The notes under the pieces were generated by a model, which saw only the letters and a list, made by a program, of their open reading frames with translations, ran no database searches and was not told the DNA's origin. The position numbers and the translations under genes were made by a program. Shown one piece after another: positions 44,679 to 53,512 of a stretch of 64,000 bases of DNA (positions are counted from its first letter, which is position 1; each line of letters starts with the position of its first letter). This DNA is from Caldilineaceae bacterium (lineage in GTDB: Bacteria > Chloroflexota > Anaerolineae > Caldilineales > Caldilineaceae), in assembly GCA_019637645.1 (NCBI GenBank), contig JAHBVH010000029.1, positions 29,723-93,722 of the forward strand, written 5' to 3'.

Positions 44679-45146
44679 ATGCAGAAAATAACGGTGACGG
44701 TAAACGGCGCGGCCTATACACGCGACGTTGAACCGCGTATGCTGCTGGTGGATTTCATTCGTGACGCCCTGGGCCTCACCGGCACCAATATCGGCTGCGA
44801 CACCACCCAATGTGGCGCGTGTACCATCCATCTCGATGGCATGGCGGTCAAGTCCTGTACGGTGCTAGCCGTGCAAGCCGACGGCAGTCAGCTTACGACG
44901 ATTGAAGGCCTGGCTAACCAGGGCCAATTGCACGCCATGCAGCAGGCTTTCTGGGATCAACACGGCCTGCAATGTGGCTACTGCACGCCTGGCATGATCA
45001 TGGCCGCGACCAAACTAGTGGAAAACAACCCAGGCATTAGCGAAGAGCAGATCCGGCATGGGCTAGAAGGCAACATCTGTCGTTGCACCGGCTATCAAAA
45101 CATCGTGCGGGCCGTGGCGCAGGCCGCGGCCGCGGTGACGGCCTAA
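44679..45146 (+). CDS. coxS: CO dehydrogenase-type small subunit (two 2Fe-2S clusters)
   Basis: This 155-residue molybdenum-hydroxylase small subunit passes electrons from the Mo site to FAD. The plant-type cluster ligands are Cys40, Cys45, Cys48 and Cys60 ([10 protein letters not shown]...C). The second cluster uses Cys99, Cys102, Cys134 and Cys136 (QCGYC...CRC). GCGGAGGA precedes the start. It is the first gene after the promoter at 44477 and is followed by coxL 91 bases later. Confidence 0.95.
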   Translation: MQKITVTVNGAAYTRDVEPRMLLVDFIRDALGLTGTNIGCDTTQCGACTIHLDGMAVKSCTVLAVQADGSQLTTIEGLANQGQLHAMQQAFWDQHGLQCGYCTPGMIMAATKLVENNPGISEEQIRHGLEGNICRCTGYQNIVRAVAQAAAAVTA

Positions 45147-45237
45147 TCGACACATGCTTTACTGATGGCACAAGCTACCGAAGAACGCACCTGTACACTT
45201 GGGCCAACGGTACGTGTCATCTCTCTAAGGAGGCGCT

Positions 45238-47589
45238 ATGAGTGGCTTAGTCGGGAAGAGTATGAAACGGGTCGAAGACCCGCGGTTTATCCAAGGCAAG
45301 GGCAAATATGTGGCGAATTTGCAGATCCCCGGCATGTTGTATGCCGCGATCGTGCGTAGTCCCCATGCCCATGCCAACCTTAAAGGCATAGATGCCAGCG
45401 CAGCGTTGGCCATGCCAGGCGTTGTCGCCGTCTTTACTGGGGAAGATTTAGCCGCCGATGGTGTCGGTGGGCTGCCCTGTGGCTTTAACCCACCCAACAT
45501 TAAAACGGCCCCCCACCCAGCCTTAGCGGTTGGCAAGGTGCGCTATGTGGGCGATGGCGTGGCCGTGGTGATTGCCGAAAATCGCTATGTGGCCCAGGAC
45601 GCGGCGGAGGCAGTCCTGGTCGATTATGAACCGCTACCCGCGGTGGTTGATGCCAAGCAAGCAGCAGACCCCAGCGCACCGCAACTGCACAGCGAAATTC
45701 CCCAGAATACCAGCTTTCATTGGGCACTCGGTGACCGCGCCGAGATCGACCGGGTTTTGGCCGCGGCGGATCATGTGGTCGAGCTAGATCTGCTCAATCA
45801 GCGCTTAATTCCCAACGCGATGGAGCCGCGGGCCTGTGTTGCCCAATATAGTGATTTTTCCGAGGAGCTGACCATCTGGACCACCAGCCAAAATCCGCAT
45901 ATTATTCGGCTGTTGCTCAGCATTGCGACGCTCCATGTGCCAGAAAACAAATTGCGCGTCATTTCGCCCGATGTCGGCGGCGGCTTTGGCAGCAAGATCT
46001 TCCACTATGCGGAAGAAGTGATCGTACCTTGGGCGGCGCGCAAGCTCAACCGCCCCGTGAAGTGGGTTTCGACCCGCAGCGAAGCCTTTGTCAGCGACGC
46101 CCATGGTCGCGACCATGTCACCACCTGTAAATTAGCCCTCAAGAATGATGGAACCTTCCTGGGCCTAGATGTCACCACCTATGCTAACATGGGTGCCTAT
46201 CTCTCGACCTTTGCGCCGTTGATTCCGACCGCGATTTATATCACGCTCTTTTCTGGGCTTTACAAAATTCCTACCATCTTTGGCGAAAGCTACGGCACCA
46301 TGACCAACACCGTGCCCGTCGATGCCTACCGTGGCGCGGGGCGGCCCGAAGCAAGCTATTTGGTCGAGCGCTTGGTCGATATTGCGGCGCGAGACCTCAA
46401 CCTGGATCCCATTGAATTGCGCCGCAAGAACTTTATTCAGCCGGAAGAGTTTCCCTATCAAACACCGGTGGCATTGCTCTACGATAGTGGCGATTATGAC
46501 AAGCTCTTTGACAAGGCGGTCGAAGTTTCGGACTACCCCGCACTACTGCGCCAGCGCGATGCCGCCCGGGCCGCGGGTAAATTGGTGGGCGTCGGCGTCA
46601 GCGGCTGTATCGAAGCCTCGGGCTTAGGGCCGTCCAAAGTTGTCATTAGCCTCGGCGCGGGCGTTGGCCTCTGGGAAAGCGGTTCGATCCGCGTCCATCC
46701 CACGGGCAAGGTGAGTGTCTTTACCGGCTCCCACACGCATGGGCAGGGCCACGAGACCACCTTTGCCCAGATTGTAGCCGATGAATTGGGCATTCCGGTC
46801 GAAGATGTGGAAGTCATTCATGGGGACACCGGGCGCACACCCTTTGGGCTGGGCTCGTATGGCAGCCGCAGCGCCTCGGTTGGTGGGAGTGCATTGGTGC
46901 GCAGCGCCGAAAAGATTCGCAGCAAACTGATCAAGATCGCGGCACATCAGCTCGAAGTGGCCGAAGAAGATGTGGAATATGACCGCACTGCGGGCAAAAT
47001 TCATGTCAAAGGCTCACCCGATCAGGCCAAAGCCTTTGCCGAACTTTCGGTCGCCACCCTCACGGCGCACCAACTGCCGGATGGGATGGAGCCTGGCCTG
47101 GAGGAAACGACCTTCTATGATCCAGCCAACTTTACCTTCCCCAACAGCGCCCATATTGCCATGGTGGAGATTGACCGCGCGACGGGTGAGGTCAAGCTAA
47201 CCCACTACACCTCGGTCGATGATGTGGGCAAGGTCATCAACCCGATGATCGTGGAAGGACAGATGGTTGGTGGTGTGGCCCAAGGGGTTGGGCAAGCCCT
47301 CTGGGAACATGGTGTCTACGACGAAAATGGGCAGCTCCTTTCGGGTTCGTTCATGGATTATGCCATGCCCCGGGCCGATGGTTTCCCCCCCATTCTGACG
47401 GACCGCATCGAGACGCCTTCGCCACACAACCCATTGGGCGTCAAGGGAGCTGGCGAAATGGGGACCATTGCCAGCACTGTCACCGTTGCCAATGCCGTGA
47501 TGGACGCCCTAGCGCCGCTGGGCATCCGTCACCTTGACATGCCACTCACCGCTGAAAAGCTGTGGACCGCCATTCAAAACACCAAGTGA
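45238..47589 (+). CDS. coxL: Form II CoxL-like molybdenum hydroxylase large subunit
   Basis: This 783-residue Mo-pyranopterin subunit has the active-site loop AYRGAGR (363-369), which marks form II enzymes; true form I CO dehydrogenases have AYRCSFR with the copper-binding Cys. The catalytic Glu is in VKGAGE (Glu740). Form II members may oxidise CO slowly or act on other small carbonyl or aromatic substrates, so CO oxidation is not assured. AAGGAGG precedes the start. It lies between coxS and coxM and should assemble with them as a dimer of LMS heterotrimers. Confidence 0.93.
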   Translation: MSGLVGKSMKRVEDPRFIQGKGKYVANLQIPGMLYAAIVRSPHAHANLKGIDASAALAMPGVVAVFTGEDLAADGVGGLPCGFNPPNIKTAPHPALAVGKVRYVGDGVAVVIAENRYVAQDAAEAVLVDYEPLPAVVDAKQAADPSAPQLHSEIPQNTSFHWALGDRAEIDRVLAAADHVVELDLLNQRLIPNAMEPRACVAQYSDFSEELTIWTTSQNPHIIRLLLSIATLHVPENKLRVISPDVGGGFGSKIFHYAEEVIVPWAARKLNRPVKWVSTRSEAFVSDAHGRDHVTTCKLALKNDGTFLGLDVTTYANMGAYLSTFAPLIPTAIYITLFSGLYKIPTIFGESYGTMTNTVPVDAYRGAGRPEASYLVERLVDIAARDLNLDPIELRRKNFIQPEEFPYQTPVALLYDSGDYDKLFDKAVEVSDYPALLRQRDAARAAGKLVGVGVSGCIEASGLGPSKVVISLGAGVGLWESGSIRVHPTGKVSVFTGSHTHGQGHETTFAQIVADELGIPVEDVEVIHGDTGRTPFGLGSYGSRSASVGGSALVRSAEKIRSKLIKIAAHQLEVAEEDVEYDRTAGKIHVKGSPDQAKAFAELSVATLTAHQLPDGMEPGLEETTFYDPANFTFPNSAHIAMVEIDRATGEVKLTHYTSVDDVGKVINPMIVEGQMVGGVAQGVGQALWEHGVYDENGQLLSGSFMDYAMPRADGFPPILTDRIETPSPHNPLGVKGAGEMGTIASTVTVANAVMDALAPLGIRHLDMPLTAEKLWTAIQNTK

Positions 47590-47684
47590 AGCGATGGAAG
47601 ACCAGAGACTAGAGACTTGTTCCAAGCTTCCACTGACTTCTGTCTTCTGTCTTCTAATCGCTTACCCTAAAAGGGAGACCAACC

Positions 47685-48530
47685 ATGTATCCACCAAAAT
47701 TTGATTATGTGCGCGCTGGTACGGTTGAAGAAGCGCTGGCGCAAGTGCAACAAGGTGCCAAGGTATTGGCTGGTGGGCATAGCCTAATTCCAGCGTTGAA
47801 GTTGCGCCTCTCGGATCCAGGCCAATTGGTTGACATTGGCCGCTTGACCGACCTGAAGGGCATTACAGTCCAGGGCAACACGGCCACGATTGGGGCATTG
47901 ACCACCCATGCCATGGTTGCGGCAGCCACACAGTTACCCATTGGTCTTACCGAGGCTGCGAGCATGATCGGTGACCCGCAAGTGCGCAACCGCGGTACGG
48001 TTGGCGGCAACATTGCCCACGCGGATCCAGCTTCGGATCTGCCCACCGTGCTGTTGGCCTTGGGCGCGACCATCAATTTGATCGGCCCGCATGGCAAACG
48101 CAGTGTCGCCGCGGGCGATTTCTTCATTGACCTCTTCTACACGGCCTTGGAAGAGAACGAACTCGTGGCCAGTGTCGAGATCCCGTTGGATAAGGCAGGT
48201 ACCGCCTATGCCAAACTCTTCAATCCGGCGTCACGCTATGCGATTGTCGGGGCTTGTGCCAAGGTGAGTGTGGTGAATGGTGTCTGCACAGCGGCCACGG
48301 TTGCTGTGGGTGGGCTCACACCCAAAGCAACCGCGGCACCATCGGTAGGGGAAGCCTTGGTTGGGGAAGCCCTCACCACCGAGAACCTTGCCGCCGCCGC
48401 AGCGCAGATCGCCAACGACTTGGGCGACGATGTCATGGGCGACATTCATGCCAGCGCCGATTACCGCCGGGCCATGGCAACGGTCTATGTCGAACGGGCG
48501 TTGAGCAAGGCCGCAGCACGCGCGAGCTGA
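47685..48530 (+). CDS. coxM: CO dehydrogenase-type FAD subunit
   Basis: This 281-residue FAD-binding medium subunit has AGGHSLIP (30-37) for the flavin pyrophosphate and TVGGNIAHADPASDLP (about 104-119) for the isoalloxazine side. It passes electrons from CoxS to the respiratory chain. The gap after coxL has short repeats of an AGAAGACAG-type sequence and ends with AAAAGGGAG before the start. A strong terminator follows. Confidence 0.94.
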   Translation: MYPPKFDYVRAGTVEEALAQVQQGAKVLAGGHSLIPALKLRLSDPGQLVDIGRLTDLKGITVQGNTATIGALTTHAMVAAATQLPIGLTEAASMIGDPQVRNRGTVGGNIAHADPASDLPTVLLALGATINLIGPHGKRSVAAGDFFIDLFYTALEENELVASVEIPLDKAGTAYAKLFNPASRYAIVGACAKVSVVNGVCTAATVAVGGLTPKATAAPSVGEALVGEALTTENLAAAAAQIANDLGDDVMGDIHASADYRRAMATVYVERALSKAAARAS

Positions 48531-48535
48531 ATGAA

Positions 48536-48564
48536 ACCTGACAGCTTTGCAAAACCTGTCAGGT
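48536..48564. repeat. Dispersed palindrome, copy 7
   Basis: ACCTGACAG (48536-48544) and CTGTCAGGT (48556-48564) pair around a 11-base spacer; it starts 5 bases after the coxM stop. Confidence 0.75.
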
Positions 48565-48591
48565 CTGATACTACACAAGTCCTATCAAAGG

Positions 48592-48632
48592 AAAAAGGAG
48601 AGATCGGAGAAGCACTCCGGTCTCTCCTTTTT
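48592..48632 (+). terminator. Strong terminator after coxSLM
   Basis: AAAAAGGAGAGATCGGAG (48592-48609) pairs with CTCCGGTCTCTCCTTTTT (48615-48632) with one G-U pair, ending in T5. Confidence 0.9.
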
Positions 48633-48663
48633 GTCGGAATAGTCCTGATCCGATCATTGATTA

Positions 48664-48691
48664 CTGACGGTTCTAGGCCACGTGGTATACT
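48664..48691 (+). promoter_or_regulatory. Putative promoter of the second cox transcript
   Basis: CTGACG (48664-48669), a 16-base spacer and TATACT (48686-48691) lie about 36 bases before the Uma2 start. The genes from 48728 onward may form a separate unit carrying coxD and coxE homologues. Confidence 0.5.
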
Positions 48692-48727
48692 GTGAGAACA
48701 TGTTCTGTATTCACGGTGGAGGCACCT

Positions 48728-49213
48728 ATGCAATGGAAAGATGTTGTAACCAACCCCAGTCTGCAAGATTTGCCGTTCAAGATCGAGACCAATGAATGGG
48801 GGCAGATTGTGATGACGCCAACGCGTAATAAACATGGCGCGCTTCAATTCAAAATTGCCAAACTCTTAGATGGACTTATGCAACAAAGTGAGCGCAAAGG
48901 CACAACCGTCACTGAATCTGCGATTCAGACGAGCAAAGGCACCAAGGTGGCTGACATTGCTTGGTTTTCACAGGAGCGCTGGCTGATTGTAGAAGATGAA
49001 TTTGATGCACCCATTGCACCAGAAATTTGTGTAGAGGTACTGTCGCCGGGTAATTCTACAGGAGAAATCAACGAAAAAAAAGCTCTGTATTTTGCAGCTG
49101 GTGCGTATGAAGTGTGGGTTTGTCACAGCGACGGTAGCCTATCTTTCTATAACGCACAGGGCAAAGTAGCTCAGTCCAACCTTGTACCAAACTTTCCTAA
49201 ACAGATCGCTTAG
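48728..49213 (+). CDS. Uma2-family putative nuclease (first copy)
   Basis: This 161-residue protein has the PD-(D/E)xK-like Uma2 (DUF820) core: KVADIAWFS, then ICVEVLSPGNSTGEINEKKALYF and a VWVCHSDG strand. The Asp, Glu and Lys of the nuclease motif are present. These genes are abundant and mobile in Cyanobacteria and Chloroflexota; their biological role is not established. The ATG at 48728 has GGAGG upstream. It sits between coxM and coxD, separated from coxM by a terminator, and so looks inserted into the cox locus. Confidence 0.85.
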   Translation: MQWKDVVTNPSLQDLPFKIETNEWGQIVMTPTRNKHGALQFKIAKLLDGLMQQSERKGTTVTESAIQTSKGTKVADIAWFSQERWLIVEDEFDAPIAPEICVEVLSPGNSTGEINEKKALYFAAGAYEVWVCHSDGSLSFYNAQGKVAQSNLVPNFPKQIA

Positions 49214-49230
49214 AGCATCGGAGTATTCGA

Positions 49231-50136
49231 GTGAATCCGATCGTGTTAAAGTCCATTGATGATGTCCAAGAAGCCTTGGCTGCCCAAGATTATATCTGTG
49301 AGCGCAGCTTGGCTACCGCGATTTTTCTCGCGCTGAAATTGCAACGGCCCCTTTTTTTGGAGGGCGAAGCCGGTGTGGGTAAGACGGAAATTGCCAAAGT
49401 GCTGGCCGCCCTATTGGACCGACCGTTGATCCGCCTACAATGCTATGAGGGGTTGGATGTCAACACCGCGGTCTATGAGTGGAATTACACCCAGCAGATG
49501 TTGCAGATCCGCCTGTTGGAAGCGGCCGGCCATGTCAATGTTGCACAGGCGCGCCACGAACTTTTTAGCCCCGAATTTTTGCTCAAGCGGCCCTTGTTGC
49601 GGGCCATTGATTATCAGGATGGCAAGCCACCCGTTCTATTGATTGATGAGCTTGACCGCGCCGATGAAGAATTTGAAGCCTTCTTGCTAGAAGTGCTGTC
49701 TGATTTTCAGGTCACTATTCCCGAGTTGGGGACGATCAAAGCGCCAGTGCCACCAGTGGTGATTATCACCTCCAACCGTACCCGAGAGATCCACGATGCG
49801 CTTAAGCGGCGCTGTCTCTATCATTGGATCGACTATCCAAACTTTGATAAGGAGTATGGTATTGTCCTGACCAAGGTACCCCAAGCGCCGGAGCGATTGG
49901 CGCGCCAGGTCGTCACCTTTGTCCAAGAGCTACGCCGCGAAGATCTCTATAAGTTACCCGGCGTGGCCGAAACGCTGGATTGGATCACGGCTTTGGTCGC
50001 GCTCGATCAGGAAGCCCTCACCGAGCAGGTGGTCAACGATACCTTGGGCACGATCCTCAAATATCGGGATGATATTGAACATATGCAAGGTGCGGCGACT
50101 CGACAGATTGTCCAACGCCTGGCTGTGTTGGGTTGA
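49231..50136 (+). CDS. coxD: MoxR-type AAA+ ATPase (CoxD homologue)
   Basis: This 301-residue AAA+ protein has Walker A GEAGVGKTE, Walker B LLIDELDRAD and a sensor-1 Asn in IITSNRTRE. In carbon-monoxide-oxidising bacteria CoxD helps build the Cu/S-bridged Mo centre, together with the VWA protein CoxE. Here, next to a form II coxL, a general maturation or chaperone role is likely. The GTG start follows GGAG. The coxE homologue begins about 40 bases later. Confidence 0.9.
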   Translation: MNPIVLKSIDDVQEALAAQDYICERSLATAIFLALKLQRPLFLEGEAGVGKTEIAKVLAALLDRPLIRLQCYEGLDVNTAVYEWNYTQQMLQIRLLEAAGHVNVAQARHELFSPEFLLKRPLLRAIDYQDGKPPVLLIDELDRADEEFEAFLLEVLSDFQVTIPELGTIKAPVPPVVIITSNRTREIHDALKRRCLYHWIDYPNFDKEYGIVLTKVPQAPERLARQVVTFVQELRREDLYKLPGVAETLDWITALVALDQEALTEQVVNDTLGTILKYRDDIEHMQGAATRQIVQRLAVLG

Positions 50137-50177
50137 GAAAACGATACCAACGAATGAGATGAACAAGAGTAACCGTG

Positions 50178-51320
50178 ATGACAACTGGTCATTTACTGCG
50201 TAACTGTCTGCTCTTTGGCCGCATGTTGCGCGCCCTAGGCGTTGAGATTACCCCCACCCAGATCGTTGATCTGGTCGATAGCCTGCGCTATGTCAACATC
50301 GGCAGCCGACAGGATTTCAAGCATAGCGCATGTGCCGTGTTGATCAACCGACGTGAACATCTGCCCATCTTTGAAGCAGCCTTTGCACTTTTTTGGCAGG
50401 CCCGTGGCGAAACAGCCTTGTTGCAGATGGATCTCAGTGAGCTGCTCCAAAAGCAGGAAAAGCAGCAACAAGAAGAGATCTATCGACGTACACCGGCTAC
50501 AGAGCAGGACAAGCAACACCTGCCCGAAGAAGAAGCGACCGAAGAGCGGGTCCTGACCTATAGCGACTTAGAAATTCTGCGCCAAAAGGATTTTACCCGC
50601 CTGGACGCGGTGGAAATGGATGCCGTGCGCCGCATGATGCTCAAGACCCAATGGCAATTGGAACCACGCCGCACGCGCCGCACCATACGCGCGCCCCAAG
50701 GCGAATTGATCGATCTGCGTCGTACCATTCGGCACAATCTACGCCACGGCGGCGAGCTACTCCACCTGGCGCACAAAAAACGGAAAGCAAAACGGCGGCC
50801 TGTCGTCTTGCTCTGTGATATTAGCGGCTCCATGGAGCGCTATGCGCGAGTGCTACTCCAATTTATCTACGTCGTCACCAGCCGTTTCGATCGGGTCGAG
50901 TCCTTTGTCTTTAGCACACGCCTCACCCGCATTACCCATCCATTGCGTCGGCGCAATATCGATGATGCCTTGCAGGAAGCGAGCGCAGTTGTCCACGATT
51001 GGGCCGGTGGCACCCGCATTGGCGAGGCGATCAAGCGCTTTAACTATGATTGGGCGCGGCGGGTGTTGGGCCAAGGGGCCATTGTGATGATCATCAGCGA
51101 TGGCTGGGATCGGGGGGATGTTGCCCTGCTAGAACGGGAGATGGAGCGGCTGCATCGCAGTTGTCATCGCTTGATCTGGCTCAATCCGCTCTTGGGCGCA
51201 GCCGATTATCAGCCGCTGGTCCGGGGCATTAAGGCGGCTTTGCCCCATATTGATGACTTTTTACCTGTGCACAACCTGGCTAGTTTGGAACAACTGGCCG
51301 ACTTATTGGCCGCCCAGTGA
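50178..51320 (+). CDS. coxE: VWA-domain protein (CoxE homologue)
   Basis: This 380-residue protein has an N-terminal helical region with a Gln/Glu/Lys-rich coiled segment (near 92-105). A basic stretch (HKKRKAKRR) precedes a C-terminal VWA domain with MIDAS DISGS and the later T and D ligands (GGTRIG, ISDGWDRGD). MoxR/VWA pairs act as metal-centre insertion or chaperone machines; CoxE works with CoxD. Either ATG 50178 or the GTG three bases before it could be the start. Confidence 0.9.
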   Translation: MTTGHLLRNCLLFGRMLRALGVEITPTQIVDLVDSLRYVNIGSRQDFKHSACAVLINRREHLPIFEAAFALFWQARGETALLQMDLSELLQKQEKQQQEEIYRRTPATEQDKQHLPEEEATEERVLTYSDLEILRQKDFTRLDAVEMDAVRRMMLKTQWQLEPRRTRRTIRAPQGELIDLRRTIRHNLRHGGELLHLAHKKRKAKRRPVVLLCDISGSMERYARVLLQFIYVVTSRFDRVESFVFSTRLTRITHPLRRRNIDDALQEASAVVHDWAGGTRIGEAIKRFNYDWARRVLGQGAIVMIISDGWDRGDVALLEREMERLHRSCHRLIWLNPLLGAADYQPLVRGIKAALPHIDDFLPVHNLASLEQLADLLAAQ

Positions 51321-51342
51321 GCACGGGAGAGGAAGCTAGTTT

Positions 51343-52122
51343 ATGCTAACACCGGAAGCGTTCTATTATGGCCGGCGGCAAGTGATTACCTATGATCGAA
51401 CGGCGCAACCCACTTATCACTACACACCGCTCACCCAGGCCGATTTTCTAGATCCCCAGCCGACCGACGAATTTGCGCACAGTCCCCGTCACGATGCAGA
51501 TGTCGCGTACCTGATGGGCATCTTTCGCCACCACTATCGCGGCAATCCCCTGGTGACGCTTTTGCACAAGGCCAAGATGATCTGGGATGTGGAGGGGATC
51601 GCGCAACCAGCCCCCGATCTGGCCGTGGCGATTGGGGTCGAAAGCTGGGCCAGTGAGCCCACCCAATTCGATGTCCGTGCGGCAGGTCAACGGCCCCGCT
51701 TTGTGCTAGAGGTCGTTTCACCCCGCTTTGTCGAGGCGGACCGAGTGGATAAGGTGCAAATCTACGAGCAGGCTGGGGTACAGGAATATTTTGTCGTTGA
51801 CAGCGGCGAACGCGCAGACGCGACTACCCTCCACTATCAAATTTGGGGGTATCGCTTGGTCAAGCAACAGTACCAGCCGATCCCGCCCGATGCGACGGGG
51901 CGCGTCTATAGCAAGGTGAATCGGCTTTGGCTGATGGTCAACCCTGCCGGGGATGGCGTGACGGCCATGAGCGAACGCACTGGGCAACCGATTATACCGG
52001 ACGCCGACAGCCTGACCAGTGTGGCGGCGGCACGAGCCGAGGCAACCTTTCGGGCGACCTCGATTGCCGCGCAGCTAAATTTTTTACAGGGGGATAGCAA
52101 TCCTTGGGAACGGAAGGAGTAG
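51343..52122 (+). CDS. Uma2-family putative nuclease (second copy)
   Basis: This 259-residue protein has the Uma2 core: a PDLAVAIG strand, then RFVLEVVSPRFVEADRVDKVQIYEQAGVQEYFVVD, with the expected Asp, Glu and Lys. The C-terminal part is longer than in the first copy and contains a helical Ala-rich end. GAGGAAG precedes the start. It is followed four bases later by the XdhC-like gene, so it is co-transcribed with cox accessory genes. Confidence 0.85.
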   Translation: MLTPEAFYYGRRQVITYDRTAQPTYHYTPLTQADFLDPQPTDEFAHSPRHDADVAYLMGIFRHHYRGNPLVTLLHKAKMIWDVEGIAQPAPDLAVAIGVESWASEPTQFDVRAAGQRPRFVLEVVSPRFVEADRVDKVQIYEQAGVQEYFVVDSGERADATTLHYQIWGYRLVKQQYQPIPPDATGRVYSKVNRLWLMVNPAGDGVTAMSERTGQPIIPDADSLTSVAAARAEATFRATSIAAQLNFLQGDSNPWERKE

Positions 52123-52126
52123 TACA

Positions 52127-52441
52127 ATGCGTGAAGTGTTACGTGACATTGAGCGTTGGCGCAGTGAGGGTAAAGCCGTGGCGCTGGCAACAGTGGTGAA
52201 GGTCTATGGTTCGGCCCCACGCCCCTTGGGTGCCAAGATGGCTATCTCGGAAAAAGGCGAGATGGCGGGCTCGGTAAGCGGGGGCTGTGTCGAAGGGGCG
52301 GTCGTGCAAGAAGCGCTGGCAGTGATCAAGCACCAGCAAGCCACCTTGATCGAGTATGGCATTGCCGATGAGCTAGCCATGAGTGTGGGGCTCGCCTGTG
52401 GTGGCAATATCCAGGTCTTTGTCGAACCGCTGAGTTGGTAA
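52127..52441 (+). CDS. XdhC/CoxI N-terminal domain protein
   Basis: This 104-residue protein contains only the XdhC_CoxI N-terminal domain: LATVVKVYGSAPRPLGAKM (residues 23-41) and GSVSGGCVEGAVVQEAL. Full-length XdhC binds and sulfurates the Mo cofactor before insertion and has a C-terminal Rossmann domain, which is missing here. Split versions occur in cox clusters. AAGGAG precedes the start. Position and domain support a role in maturing the CoxL Mo site. Confidence 0.88.
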   Translation: MREVLRDIERWRSEGKAVALATVVKVYGSAPRPLGAKMAISEKGEMAGSVSGGCVEGAVVQEALAVIKHQQATLIEYGIADELAMSVGLACGGNIQVFVEPLSW

Positions 52442-52449
52442 GGTCACGG

Positions 52450-53451
52450 ATGCAAATTGCTATTTTAGCAGATATTCACGGCAACTTACCGGCGCTTGAA
52501 GCCGTCACAGCCGAGCTTGAACAACTACAACCCGATTACGTGGTCGTGAATGGGGATCTGATCAATGGCGTTCCTTTTAGCACCGATGTCATTGATCGGG
52601 CGCGCCGCCTTGGTTGGATTGTGATCCGCGGCAATCATGAATTCTATTACCTCGACTTTGGCACCGAACGCGCGGTGCCAGGCTGTGAAGACATCACGCG
52701 GTGGGGTCAACTGCACTGGTTGATCAAACAGATCACGCCTGAGCAAGGGGCATACCTGGCGACGCTGCCAGATGAGCGCACTTTTTATTTTCCGGGTACA
52801 CGTCCAATCCGAATTGCCCATGGGGTACCAGGGCGCAATCGTGTGGGCTTTTATAACGAACAAAAAGATGCGGAAATTGCCGCGGAACTCCAGAGCATCC
52901 GCGAAGAGACCGTGATCTCCGCCCACACCCACGTCCAGATCGATCGGCATGTCCGGCTCGACACCAACCGGGCGCGGGCCCTACAGGTTGATCCACATAT
53001 TGACACGCATGTGAATCATCAGCAGGAGCTGCATCGACACTGGCATTTGATCAACCCAGGCAGTGTCGGCTTGCCCCTCAATGGGGATACCACTGCCCAA
53101 TTTGCGCTCCTACGCAATGTGCCAGAACAGGAGGCGGCTGGGGGTTGGCAGGCAACCATGCAGCGCGTAGCCTATGACCGGCGGCCTGCCTTGCAAGCGT
53201 ATGAACAAAGCGGGATGATGGCGATTGGTGGCGTGATTACACAGCTCTTTTATTGGGAGTTGGTCACAGCGAATCCCGAAATCATCTTCTTTTATCAGTG
53301 GGCGTGGGAACATGGCTATGACCCAGACAATGCCACGCAGGTGGCCTTTGATGCCTACCGAGCAGCCACTGGACGCGATCACTATGTGCGGCGGCGCGAT
53401 CCACTCTATGCCAAAGGCGGACAAATGGCCGTGGGACAATTGATGGTATAA
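52450..53451 (+). CDS. Metallophosphoesterase (first copy)
   Basis: This 333-residue calcineurin-like phosphoesterase has the five metal motifs in order: DIHGN (8-12), NGDLING, RGNHEF, HGVPG-type segment and AHTHVQID, then NPGSVGLPL. It is of the YfcE/MJ0936 type with an insert before the C-terminus. The ATG at 52450 lies eight bases after the XdhC stop; a TTG at 52435 would overlap it. The substrate is unknown; phosphodiester or nucleotide hydrolysis is the family activity. Confidence 0.85.
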   Translation: MQIAILADIHGNLPALEAVTAELEQLQPDYVVVNGDLINGVPFSTDVIDRARRLGWIVIRGNHEFYYLDFGTERAVPGCEDITRWGQLHWLIKQITPEQGAYLATLPDERTFYFPGTRPIRIAHGVPGRNRVGFYNEQKDAEIAAELQSIREETVISAHTHVQIDRHVRLDTNRARALQVDPHIDTHVNHQQELHRHWHLINPGSVGLPLNGDTTAQFALLRNVPEQEAAGGWQATMQRVAYDRRPALQAYEQSGMMAIGGVITQLFYWELVTANPEIIFFYQWAWEHGYDPDNATQVAFDAYRAATGRDHYVRRRDPLYAKGGQMAVGQLMV

Positions 53452-53512
53452 CCATGGCGGGAGGAAACTCATCAAACCGAAAACACAATTCAGCCAAGAA
53501 AGGGAATAAAGG

